A stretch of 6,895 bases of DNA from JBILCM01 sp044353165 (lineage in GTDB: Bacteria > Bacillota > Bacilli > Paenibacillales > YIM-B00363): NCBI GenBank assembly GCA_044353165.1, contig JBILCM010000105.1, forward strand, positions 1-6,895, read 5' to 3'. How positions within the stretch are numbered: the first letter of the stretch is position 1; each line of letters opens with the position of its first letter. Below are positions 1 to 6,739 of the stretch, piece after piece. Position numbers and translations under genes: made by a program. A model generated the notes under the pieces. It was given only the letters and a program-made list of their open reading frames with translations, was not told where the DNA came from and ran no database searches.

Positions 1-87
1 GGACCACTCGGCGATGGTTCATTGCATCCAGACGAAGAGAAGGCACTGCGCAAAGCAGCGGAAATCCTAAAGAAACAATTTGTTTAA
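1..87 (+). CDS. 3' end of a plus-strand gene, possibly L-lactate/malate dehydrogenase
   Basis: Frame 1 is open from the left edge to a TAA at 85-87 and gives 28 residues, beginning GPLGDGSLHPDEEKAL and ending in a lysine-rich amphipathic helix (EILKKQFV). A short strand followed by P-D-E-E-K-A-L-x-K-A-A-E-x-L-K resembles the C-terminal helix of L-lactate and malate dehydrogenases, whose usual pattern is L-x-x-E-E-x-x-x-L-x-x-S-A-x-x-L-K. This is a resemblance in a very short stretch; no catalytic residues are in the window, so the assignment is tentative and another enzyme ending in a similar helix is possible. The gene runs towards the minus-strand isomerase gene, and a long hairpin begins 26 bases after its stop codon. 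Confidence 0.6.
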   Translation, partial: GPLGDGSLHPDEEKALRKAAEILKKQFV

Positions 88-113
88 TTTTACAATTTAT
101 TGTTATCATTCAT

Positions 114-170
114 GAAACATTGCAAAGGTCGAACTTTCTCAACCAGAGAGTTCGACCTTTGCAATGTTTC
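114..170. terminator. Long hairpin between convergent genes, probable bidirectional terminator
   Basis: The left arm 114-139 and right arm 145-170 form a 26-bp stem with one T/G wobble position and a 5-base loop (140-144, CAACC). The outer 22 bp are perfectly complementary. It lies 26 bases after the stop of the plus-strand gene and 26 bases after the stop of the convergent minus-strand gene, the position expected of a shared terminator. Neither side has a proper run of T after the stem, so it is not a textbook intrinsic terminator. It could instead act as a 3'-end stabiliser or be a degenerate small repeat. Confidence 0.6.
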
Positions 171-196
171 TGGATCCTTCTGACTCGTATTGTTGA

Positions 197-1090
197 TTAC
201 ATCCCTCTGATATTCGGTACAAACGTACCGCCGCGGCACATCTTCAAGTAATGGAGCGCATGGATCTGGCCGGTGAATTCAAGCTCGCCGCGATAGACAG
301 GGTCATGATAACCTTCAATGTCAATCGTACCCGTATAGTTGTGTTGACGAAGAATGGTGATAATATCCGCCCAGTTCGTATCGCCAAAGCCCGGTGTCCG
401 GTGCCAGACGAATGGCTTCGGTCCATGAATGCCATATTCCTTCACGATGTCCCATGCGATAGTCGCATCCTTGCCGTGAACATTGAACACCTTATGGACC
501 CACTTGCGCAGTTGCGGGATCGGATCGATGAGACTGACCATCTGGTGGCATGGCTCCCACTGCAATCCGACATGTTCGCTAGAAGGCAATGCATTGAACA
601 TCATCTCCCAGGCAGTGGGGTTGTGTGCGATATTCCACTCTCCACGATCCCATGTGCCGCCCATGTCGCAGTTCTCGAAGGCGATGCGCACACCCCGATC
701 GGCTGCACGTTGTGTCAACTCCCCGAACACTTGACCAAACACAGGCATCGAATCGTCGATGGAACTTCCGGGAATGCGCCCTGTGAAGCCGGTGACCAAA
801 TCCGTACCGAACAGATGGGCGTGATCGATGAGCCGCTCCCAGCTCGCACGTGTGTCGTGGTTGTTCCCTTGCCCGGTCAACGGGTCGCCGAAGATACTGA
901 CCGCGCTGATGACAATATCGTGTTGTTCGACGATCTCCCGCACACGCTTAGCCGTCTCGACCAAGTCTGTGTTGCCGGTCGTTTGCCAGAACGACAGAAT
1001 GAACGACTCAAATCCGTAGGGGATGAACTGCGGGAGTAATTCTGTGGCAGCGCCCCCGCTCACAATGGTACCGATCCTAATTTGTTGCAT
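197..1090 (-). CDS. Sugar phosphate isomerase/epimerase family protein (xylose isomerase-like TIM barrel)
   Basis: This is a 297-residue soluble protein with no signal peptide or membrane segment. It resembles the AP endonuclease 2/xylose isomerase-like TIM-barrel family, which interconverts sugars, sugar phosphates or inositol derivatives using a divalent metal. Likely metal ligands by pattern are E139 (in IAFENCD), E179 (in QWEPCHQ), H205 (in NVHGKD) and E259 (in DIEGYHD). H182, three residues after E179, matches the D-x-x-H spacing of tagatose/psicose 3-epimerases. The PGFGDTNW segment (233-240) is the usual P-G-x-G-x-x-x-W stretch before the last strands. The substrate cannot be read from sequence; hydroxypyruvate isomerase-like and IolE/IolH-like roles are alternatives. 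The start is supported by AGGAGG at 1103-1108, though the 12-base spacing is somewhat long. It lies 135 bases downstream of the glutamate dehydrogenase gene on the same strand. Confidence 0.85.
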   Translation of the reverse strand: MQQIRIGTIVSGGAATELLPQFIPYGFESFILSFWQTTGNTDLVETAKRVREIVEQHDIVISAVSIFGDPLTGQGNNHDTRASWERLIDHAHLFGTDLVTGFTGRIPGSSIDDSMPVFGQVFGELTQRAADRGVRIAFENCDMGGTWDRGEWNIAHNPTAWEMMFNALPSSEHVGLQWEPCHQMVSLIDPIPQLRKWVHKVFNVHGKDATIAWDIVKEYGIHGPKPFVWHRTPGFGDTNWADIITILRQHNYTGTIDIEGYHDPVYRGELEFTGQIHALHYLKMCRGGTFVPNIRGM

Positions 1091-1112
1091 TCGTAATCAT
1101 AACCTCCTGATG

Positions 1113-1126
1113 GCACAAACTTGTGC
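1113..1126. promoter_or_regulatory. Palindrome in the isomerase leader, candidate operator
   Basis: GCACAAACTTGTGC is a 6-bp perfect inverted repeat around a 2-base centre. It lies between the candidate -10 box (1147-1152) and the ribosome binding site (1103-1108) of the isomerase gene, roughly 14 to 27 bases after the expected transcription start. That is where repressors commonly bind. The function is inferred; the matching regulator is not in the window and chance cannot be excluded for a palindrome this short. Confidence 0.35.
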
Positions 1127-1146
1127 AATGATCCAACATGGTTCTC

Positions 1147-1175
1147 ATTATAAACCAATGTTTTCAGGAGTTGCT
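1147..1175 (-). promoter_or_regulatory. Candidate sigma-A promoter of the isomerase gene
   Basis: On the minus strand a perfect TATAAT lies at 1152-1147, giving an expected start near 1140 and a leader of about 50 bases. The hexamer 17 bases upstream (AGCAAC, 1175-1170) is a poor -35 match, so the promoter may be weak or need an activator. No hairpin terminator is visible between the glutamate dehydrogenase stop (1226) and this site, so readthrough is also possible. Confidence 0.4.
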
Positions 1176-1225
1176 TTACCGATCTTGGCAACATGTTATC
1201 TGATTTTGTGATTCTTGCTTCACAT

Positions 1226-2515
1226 TCACAACCACCCACGGAACCGGCTCGCTTCCGCATACTTGCGAATGCCCAACATGTAGGCAGCTAGACGCGGGGA
1301 GATGTTACGCGATCGTGCCATGGAGAGAACTTCTTGTACGGCTCGAACCATTTTGACCTCTAATTGTTCATTCACATACGCCTCTGTCCAATAGAAGCCT
1401 TGATTGTTCTGCACCCACTCGAAGTAGGAGACGGTCACCCCGCCCGCATTCGCGAGCACATCCGGAACGACCATGATCCCTTTCTTGTGCAGTATGTCTG
1501 AGGCCTCCAGCGACGTCGGGCCGTTCGCCGCTTCCACAATAATTTTGGCCTGGATCTGGTCGGCATTGTCCACCGTGATCTGATTCTCCATCGCTGCGGG
1601 CACCAACACATCGCAAGCCGAGAGCAGAAATTGCTCATTCGTCAGCCGATTAGGGAACAGATTGGTCACACTCCCGAAGGAGTCGCGTCGCTCGAGCAGA
1701 TCGGGGATGTCAAGGCCGGTTTCATTGTAGATGCCGCCGTTGACGTCGCTGATGCCGATCACTTTCGCCCCCCACTGATGGAGAATGTCCGCAAGGTGAC
1801 TCCCGACGTTGCCGAACCCCTGGATGCAGATGCGCAATTGGGGCAGTTGCAATCCAAGTTGGGTGGCCGTCTCGCGCAAAGCGATCGCCGTGCCGAGCGA
1901 TGTCGCCTTCTCGCGGCCGCGGGATCCGCCGAGCACGAGCGGTTTCCCCGTGATAAAGCCGGGAGATTCGTGCTCTTTCATCTGGCTGTATTCATCGAGC
2001 ATCCAAGCCATAATTTGCGCATTCGTATACACGTCGGGCGCGGGGATGTCTTTCGTCGGGCCGACGATCTGACTGATCGCGCGCACGTACCCGCGGGAGA
2101 GCCGCTCCAATTCGGGAAGCGACATCTTGCGCGGATCGCAGACGATGCCCCCCTTGCCGCCCCCGAAGGGCAAGTCAAAGATGCCGCACTTGAGCGTCAT
2201 CCACAACGACAAGGCGGACACCTCTTCGGCCGTGACATCCGGGTGAAATCGGATACCGCCTTTGGTCGGACCGACGGCATCGTTATGCTGCGCCCGGTAG
2301 CCTGTGAACACTTGTACGGTGCCATCATCCATCCGCACAGGAATGCGAACGGTGAGTAATTTCAACGGTTCTTTGAGTAGTTCGTATGTGCTGTTGGCAT
2401 AACCAAGCATCTGCAGCGCTTGTTTCACCACGAGCTGGGTCGATTCCAGAATTTTGGCGGCATGCAGCGGTTTCGCTGAGCCGATGGCCAACCGTTTCAT
2501 TTCGTTATTGGACAT
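1226..2515 (-). CDS. gdhA: Glutamate dehydrogenase, RocG/GudB type
   Basis: This 429-residue cytosolic enzyme catalyses reversible oxidative deamination of glutamate to 2-oxoglutarate and ammonia. The family signature L-P-F-G-G-G-K-G-G-I-V-C-D-P is at 115-128, with catalytic lysine K121. Other active-site residues include K85 (GPTKGG), K109 (TLKC) and D161 (PAPDV). The Rossmann nucleotide loop GFGNVG is at 233-238, and D257 (ISDVNGG), near the end of the next strand, fits NAD preference, by inference. LGGSRGREKATSLG (195-208) is typical of the Bacillus catabolic enzymes, which are about 424 residues long. I chose the ATG at 2515 over the longer ORF start at 2557, because a strong AAGGAG lies 10 bases upstream and the extra 14 residues are not family-like. 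It lies downstream of clpC, behind a terminator-like hairpin, so it is probably transcribed separately. A rocG/gudB/gdhA distinction cannot be made. Confidence 0.95.
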   Translation of the reverse strand: MSNNEMKRLAIGSAKPLHAAKILESTQLVVKQALQMLGYANSTYELLKEPLKLLTVRIPVRMDDGTVQVFTGYRAQHNDAVGPTKGGIRFHPDVTAEEVSALSLWMTLKCGIFDLPFGGGKGGIVCDPRKMSLPELERLSRGYVRAISQIVGPTKDIPAPDVYTNAQIMAWMLDEYSQMKEHESPGFITGKPLVLGGSRGREKATSLGTAIALRETATQLGLQLPQLRICIQGFGNVGSHLADILHQWGAKVIGISDVNGGIYNETGLDIPDLLERRDSFGSVTNLFPNRLTNEQFLLSACDVLVPAAMENQITVDNADQIQAKIIVEAANGPTSLEASDILHKKGIMVVPDVLANAGGVTVSYFEWVQNNQGFYWTEAYVNEQLEVKMVRAVQEVLSMARSRNISPRLAAYMLGIRKYAEASRFRGWL

Positions 2516-2525
2516 GGGATGCAGG

Positions 2526-2533
2526 CTCCTTCT
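2526..2533 (-). promoter_or_regulatory. Ribosome binding site deciding the glutamate dehydrogenase start
   Basis: AGAAGGAG on the minus strand ends 10 bases before the ATG at 2515 (MSNNEM). The in-frame ATG 14 codons upstream at 2557 has only a GGGG directly next to it. This favours a 429-residue product. Confidence 0.75.
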
Positions 2534-2586
2534 CATGAATGCATGTGATATAATCATCCCCTAACGCGGGCAAAGACAAACCCCGG

Positions 2587-2640
2587 GGACCGAATAAGCA
2601 GGCGGGCCGCCGGGGTGTTCATTCGCGGGCTATTCGGCCC
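2587..2640 (-). terminator. Probable terminator of the ctsR-mcsA-mcsB-clpC operon
   Basis: On the minus strand GGGCCGAATA (2640-2631) pairs with TATTCGGTCC (2596-2587), 10 bp with one G-U pair. The arms enclose a GC-rich 34-base interior that holds a smaller GGCG/CGCC hairpin. The stem starts 3 bases after the clpC stop. The sequence after it is T-rich but interrupted (TTTGTCTTT), so termination strength is uncertain. Confidence 0.5.
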
Positions 2641-2643
2641 AGA

Positions 2644-5091
2644 TTATTTTTGTGTCACTTCACTATGCACAGCAAGTTCGCCATCTTTCTCGTCAATGAC
2701 AACCGAGTCACCTTTCTTGATGTTGCCTTTAAGCAATTCTTCCGAGAGGCGGTCTTCGATGTGCTTTTGGATCGCACGACGCAGTGGGCGCGCGCCATAG
2801 GTCGGATCGAAGCCTTCTTTCGCCAAATACGCTTTCGCGGTATCGGTGAGTGTGAAGTCGATGTCCTGCTCCTTCAATCGCTTGCGCAGGTCATTCGCCA
2901 TGAGCGATACAATCTGTGCAATATGCTCGCGATCGAGCGGGTGGAACACGATCGATTCGTCGATCCGGTTCAAGAATTCGGGACGGAAGCTGCGCTTCAA
3001 CTCCGCGAGCACCTTCTCGCGCATCGCTTCATATTCATTCGCCGCGGCAGATTGGGCATTGCCTGTTGTAAAGCCGAGCGATGAACCTTTCTTGATCGTC
3101 TCTGCACCGACGTTGGATGTCATGATGATGAGCGTGTTGCGGAAGTCCACAGAACGGCCTTTGGAATCGGTCAACCGCCCATCTTCAAGTACTTGCAGCA
3201 ATATATTAAACACTTCAGGATGCGCCTTCTCGATTTCGTCCAGCAACACAACGCTGTATGGTTTGCGGCGCACTTTCTCGGTCAGCTGACCGCCTTCTTC
3301 ATAACCGACGTATCCTGGAGGCGCACCGACAAGGCGTGAAGTAGAATGTTTCTCCATGTACTCCGACATGTCGATGCGAATGACGGCGTTCTCATCGCCG
3401 AACATCGCTTCGGCAAGTGCGCGGGCGAGCTCGGTTTTGCCGACCCCCGTCGGGCCCAAGAAGATGAACGAACCCATCGGACGCTTCGGATCTTTCAAGC
3501 CAGCTCGTGAACGGCGCACGGCACGAGACACCGCCTTAACCGCTTCATCTTGACCGATGACGCGCGAGTGGAGTATGGACTCCATCTTGAGCAATCGTTC
3601 CGTCTCTTCTTCTGCCAACTTCACGACCGGAATCCCTGTCCAGCTGGCCACAACATGCGCAATGTCGTCGGGCGTCACTTCGGAATCGGTGCGGCCTTGT
3701 TTCTCTTTCCACTCGTTCTTGGTTGCTTCAAGCTCATCGCGCAGCTTCTGCTCCGAATCGCGCAGCGATGCAGCTTTCTCGAACTCTTGGCTCTGCACAG
3801 CAGCGTCTTTCTCCTTGCGCACATCTTCCAAACGAGACTCGAGCTGCTTCAAGTTCGGCGGCACCGTGTATGTTCGTAGTCGCACTTTCGAGCTCGCTTC
3901 GTCAATCAAGTCGATCGCCTTGTCTGGCAAGAACCGATCCGGAATATATCGATCGGACAAACGCACAGCTTGCTCAATCGCATCATCCGTAATTTTGACA
4001 CGATGATGCGCTTCATAGCGGTCGCGCAAACCGCGAAGGATCAAGATCGCTTCTTCCGCTGTAGGCTGATCGACCGTAATCGGTTGAAAGCGGCGTTCCA
4101 GCGCTGCATCTTTCTCAATATATTTGCGGTATTCATCGAGTGTCGTCGCGCCAATGCACTGCAACTCGCCGCGTGCAAGCGCCGGCTTGAGAATGTTCGA
4201 GGCGTCAATCGCTCCTTCAGCGCCACCTGCACCAATCAACGTATGCAATTCGTCGATGAACAGAATGACGTTCCCTGCGTTGCGTATTTCATCCATAATT
4301 TTTTTCAAGCGATCTTCGAATTCACCGCGGTATTTGGTTCCAGCAACGACAGAACCCATATCCAGCGTCATCACACGCTTATCGCGCAGCGTCTCTGGAA
4401 TTTCATTCGCAATAATCCGTTGAGCCAACCCTTCAGCGATGGCAGTTTTGCCGACGCCCGGCTCCCCAATTAAGACCGGGTTGTTCTTCGTCCGACGGCT
4501 GAGTACTTGAATGACACGCTCAATTTCTTTCGCACGGCCGATGACGGGATCGAGATTCCCTTCCTTGGCCACCGCCGTCAAATCCCGGGCCAATGAATCC
4601 AAAGTCGGCGTGTTGACGTTCGCCGTCGAACCGCTGGGTGCGCTGCTGGCTGACTCGCTGCTCCCAAGGAGCTGCAGCACTTGCTGGCGCGCTTTGTTCA
4701 AGCTCACGCCCAGATTGTTCAACACGCGAGCTGCCACACCTTCACCTTCGCGGATCAAACCAAGCAGAATATGTTCTGTCCCCACGTACGTGTGGCCGAG
4801 TTTGCGCGCTTCATCCATCGACAACTCAATGACTTTCTTCGCGCGCGGTGTATACGCAATATTCGTCGGTTGCTCTTGGCCGCGGCCGATGAGCGCCTCT
4901 ACCTCATCTTGAATTTTCTCAAGACCCAATCCGAGCGCAACCAAAGCTTTCGCCGCAATGCCGTCACCTTCGCGAATTAAACCTAGCAAGATGTGCTCTG
5001 TGCCAATATTGTTGTGACCCAGTCGCACCGCTTCTTCTTGGGCGAGCGCCAACACCTTCTGTGCGCGCTCTGTGAATCGTCCGAACATCAT
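2644..5091 (-). CDS. clpC: ATP-dependent Clp protease ATP-binding subunit ClpC
   Basis: This 815-residue Hsp100 unfoldase feeds substrates, including arginine-phosphorylated proteins, to ClpP (B. subtilis ClpC is about 810). Two Clp N-repeats span about 1-145, marked by the repeated motif GTEHILLGLIREG at 30-42 and 104-116. A Ser/Ala/Asn-rich linker follows at about 144-162. The first AAA+ module has Walker A GEPGVGKT (209-216), Walker B ILFIDE (276-281) and pore loop KYRG (253-256). The coiled-coil M-domain (about 415-465) carries a UVR-like QSQEFEKAASLRD. The second AAA+ module has Walker A GPTGVGKT (546-553), Walker B VVLLDE (614-619) and pore loop GYVG (593-596). The ClpP-docking tripeptide is L672-G673-F674. 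I chose the MM start at 5091 (MMFGRFTERA), as in B. subtilis; it has GGAGGTG 7 bases upstream, and the longer start at 5139 would overlap mcsB. It follows mcsB by 25 bases. Confidence 0.98.
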   Translation of the reverse strand: MMFGRFTERAQKVLALAQEEAVRLGHNNIGTEHILLGLIREGDGIAAKALVALGLGLEKIQDEVEALIGRGQEQPTNIAYTPRAKKVIELSMDEARKLGHTYVGTEHILLGLIREGEGVAARVLNNLGVSLNKARQQVLQLLGSSESASSAPSGSTANVNTPTLDSLARDLTAVAKEGNLDPVIGRAKEIERVIQVLSRRTKNNPVLIGEPGVGKTAIAEGLAQRIIANEIPETLRDKRVMTLDMGSVVAGTKYRGEFEDRLKKIMDEIRNAGNVILFIDELHTLIGAGGAEGAIDASNILKPALARGELQCIGATTLDEYRKYIEKDAALERRFQPITVDQPTAEEAILILRGLRDRYEAHHRVKITDDAIEQAVRLSDRYIPDRFLPDKAIDLIDEASSKVRLRTYTVPPNLKQLESRLEDVRKEKDAAVQSQEFEKAASLRDSEQKLRDELEATKNEWKEKQGRTDSEVTPDDIAHVVASWTGIPVVKLAEEETERLLKMESILHSRVIGQDEAVKAVSRAVRRSRAGLKDPKRPMGSFIFLGPTGVGKTELARALAEAMFGDENAVIRIDMSEYMEKHSTSRLVGAPPGYVGYEEGGQLTEKVRRKPYSVVLLDEIEKAHPEVFNILLQVLEDGRLTDSKGRSVDFRNTLIIMTSNVGAETIKKGSSLGFTTGNAQSAAANEYEAMREKVLAELKRSFRPEFLNRIDESIVFHPLDREHIAQIVSLMANDLRKRLKEQDIDFTLTDTAKAYLAKEGFDPTYGARPLRRAIQKHIEDRLSEELLKGNIKKGDSVVIDEKDGELAVHSEVTQK

Positions 5092-5098
5092 ACCCCTA

Positions 5099-5105
5099 CA
5101 CCTCC
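5099..5105 (-). promoter_or_regulatory. Ribosome binding site deciding the clpC start
   Basis: GGAGGTG on the minus strand lies 7 bases before the ATG at 5091, inside the 25-base gap after the mcsB stop. It rules out the longer in-frame start at 5139, which would add 16 non-conserved residues and overlap the end of mcsB. Confidence 0.85.
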
Positions 5106-5116
5106 GAGAATCATTC

Positions 5117-6178
5117 TTATTTATTTTTATGCCCGACAAGCTCCCGAATCAACTTCGCTCGGTACAGGTCTCGCTCCTCTGGCGATAAACCTTTACCATA
5201 GTGCTTCTGCAAGTAGCCCGGCTGGGTCATGATCAGCAATTCATTCATCACACGACTGGGCACATGTTCCACAATCCCAAGATCGATGCCAAGCCGCACA
5301 TCGGAGAGCCGCTGCGCCGCTTCCTTCGAATCCATCACTTCGGCAAAACTTAAGATGCCATAGGAGCGCCGAATGCGGTCTGTGATCTTCGTCCGCGATT
5401 CGCTCATCAGCTTCATGCGAGCCGCTTTCTCATGCTCGATAATTTGCCTCGCGACGCTATGCAAATTGTCGATAATCTCCTCTTCCGTCTGCCCAAGCGT
5501 AATCTGATTGGAGATTTGGAACAGATTTCCTGTCGCTTCGCTGCCTTCCCCATACAACCCACGGACAGCCAACCCCACTTGCGTGATCGCTTGTAAAATC
5601 CGGTTGATCTGTTGCGTGATCACGAGCGCTGGCAGGTGCATCATCACGGATGCGCGAATACCCGTGCCGACATTGGTCGGGCAACTTGTTAAGTAACCCA
5701 ACTTCTCATCATAGGCGTAACTCACGCTCGTCTCCAACACATCATCAATCTGATCCGCAAGCTCCCATGCCTGTTTCAACTGAAAACCGGGATATAACAC
5801 TTGGATGCGCAAGTGATCTTCTTCGTTAATCATGACGCTGATCGCTTCATTATCGCTGACGATGACCGCACCATGTCTCGCTTCATTGGCCAAATTTGGT
5901 GAAATCAGATGCTTCTCCACTAGAACTCGCTTCTCCAACTCACCCACTTGATCGAGCTGCAACATCTCAAATTGACCCAGCACATGCAATTGCTCATTCT
6001 CCAAGACGTTGCGTACCCGATTGAGAATGTGTTCCGATTGTGATGATGTGGCCAACATCGGGAATGGCTCGCTCTGAACGTTGCGTGCAATACGAACACG
6101 GCTAGAAATCACGATTTCCGCATCTGGACCGTCTGCCTTCATCCAACTGCTCAACGCTTGATCCGTGAATTTACTCAT
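5117..6178 (-). CDS. mcsB: Protein arginine kinase McsB
   Basis: This 353-residue protein (B. subtilis McsB is 363) belongs to the phosphagen (guanidino) kinase fold but phosphorylates arginines in proteins. Its known targets include the CtsR repressor and aggregated proteins destined for ClpC-ClpP. The nucleotide-binding segment SSRVRIARN is at 25-33. The conserved substrate-side acidic pair in INEEDH is E119-E120. The catalytic cysteine is C166 in TSCPTNVGTG, and the conserved GEGSEATGN loop is at 210-218. The C-terminal RDLYRA (336-341) matches the RDxxRA phosphoarginine-binding motif described for McsB allosteric activation. All key residues I could check are intact, so the kinase is predicted active. 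The start at 6178 has AAGGGGG 11 bases upstream, weaker than the sites of its neighbours. It lies 30 bases after mcsA and 25 before clpC, consistent with one transcript. Confidence 0.97.
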   Translation of the reverse strand: MSKFTDQALSSWMKADGPDAEIVISSRVRIARNVQSEPFPMLATSSQSEHILNRVRNVLENEQLHVLGQFEMLQLDQVGELEKRVLVEKHLISPNLANEARHGAVIVSDNEAISVMINEEDHLRIQVLYPGFQLKQAWELADQIDDVLETSVSYAYDEKLGYLTSCPTNVGTGIRASVMMHLPALVITQQINRILQAITQVGLAVRGLYGEGSEATGNLFQISNQITLGQTEEEIIDNLHSVARQIIEHEKAARMKLMSESRTKITDRIRRSYGILSFAEVMDSKEAAQRLSDVRLGIDLGIVEHVPSRVMNELLIMTQPGYLQKHYGKGLSPEERDLYRAKLIRELVGHKNK

Positions 6179-6208
6179 CTCTCAAGTTGCCCCCTTCCCA
6201 GCATATGC

Positions 6209-6724
6209 TTATTGCGGAAGTTGCTTCTCCAACTCGCGAATTTCGTCGCGCATCTTTGCGGCCGTCTCGAATTCTTCCTGCTCGATCAACGCTTGTAACT
6301 CCCGCTTCAATTGGTCGATACGCCGCCGCATCTGTAAGCAATGCCCGGCGCGCTTGGGCACTTTCCCCACATGGGTCGTATTCCCATGAACCCGCTTGAT
6401 GAGCGGTGACAACCGTTCGGCAAAATGTTTATAACACAACCCGCACCCGAATCGTCCCACTTTACTAAACTGCGCGTAGGTCATGCCGCAAAACTCGCAT
6501 CGCGGCTGTGCTGTCTTCGCCAGTTGCGCGGCCTTGCCGCTTTCGTCGAGCTCCATCAAGCCTGATAACAGATTGTGGATTGAAAATCCGTTAGCCGTCC
6601 CTGGGATAAGTTCCCCTTTCTCACGCGCGCATGGCTCGCAAAAATGAAACTCCGTCTTGCTTCCGTTCACAATCTTCGTAAAATGTAGCGTAGCAGGCCG
6701 TTTCCCACATTCTTGACATTGCAT
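6209..6724 (-). CDS. mcsA: McsA, zinc-finger and UVR-domain activator of McsB
   Basis: This 171-residue protein (about 185 in B. subtilis) is the activator and adaptor of the McsB kinase. Four CxxC pairs are visible: C3/C6, C29/C32, C76/C79 and C94/C97. They are expected to hold two zinc ions in two treble-clef-like units separated by a linker (about 40-70). HVGKVPKR (118-125) is a characteristic conserved stretch. The C-terminus (about 133-171) is a charged coiled coil with a UVR motif (IEQEEFETAAKMRDEI, 147-162), very like the M-domain motif of ClpC in the same operon. The ATG at 6724 is preceded by GAGGAGGG at 6732-6739, which overlaps the last codon of ctsR, suggesting coupled translation. 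Confidence 0.97.
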   Translation of the reverse strand: MQCQECGKRPATLHFTKIVNGSKTEFHFCEPCAREKGELIPGTANGFSIHNLLSGLMELDESGKAAQLAKTAQPRCEFCGMTYAQFSKVGRFGCGLCYKHFAERLSPLIKRVHGNTTHVGKVPKRAGHCLQMRRRIDQLKRELQALIEQEEFETAAKMRDEIRELEKQLPQ

Positions 6725-6731
6725 CGGTATT

Positions 6732-6739
6732 CCCTCCTC
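6732..6739 (-). promoter_or_regulatory. mcsA ribosome binding site overlapping the ctsR stop codon
   Basis: GAGGAGGG on the minus strand begins inside the ctsR TGA (6740-6738) and ends 7 bases before the mcsA ATG at 6724. A ribosome terminating on ctsR would stop on the mcsA binding site, an arrangement typical of translational coupling. Confidence 0.75.

Noticed and set aside
251..1039. Plus-strand open frame of 262 codons opposite the isomerase gene
   Set aside because: It is a shadow of a well-supported gene: no ribosome binding site, cysteine/arginine-rich composition with no family resemblance, and convincing homology on the other strand.
1091..1100. Alternative ATG at 1100-1098 between the ribosome binding site and the isomerase start
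   Set aside because: It is out of frame, gives only seven codons before a TAG, and lies 2 bases from AGGAGG, too close for efficient initiation.
1060..1260. Short 66-codon minus-strand frame across the gap between glutamate dehydrogenase and the isomerase
   Set aside because: It overlaps the ends of both genes, covers the promoter and leader signals, has no ribosome binding site and resembles nothing I recognise.
1631..2359. Plus-strand open frame of 242 codons opposite glutamate dehydrogenase
   Set aside because: Long antisense frames are common over GC-rich dehydrogenase genes because stop codons are rare in one opposing frame. The translation is Arg/Ala/Asp-rich, without motifs or a convincing start signal.
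2547..2575. Possible promoter for glutamate dehydrogenase (TATATC near 2552-2547 with a TTTGCC upstream)
   Set aside because: The -10 match is partial, the -35 matches only about half of the consensus and spacing is 16. A promoter is expected in this gap, but the exact boxes cannot be supported.
3557..4006. Several plus-strand frames of 100-170 codons opposite clpC (also 3970-4473 and 4511-4912)
   Set aside because: They lie entirely within conserved ClpC coding sequence, have Ser/Arg-rich translations typical of antisense shadows, and lack ribosome binding sites.
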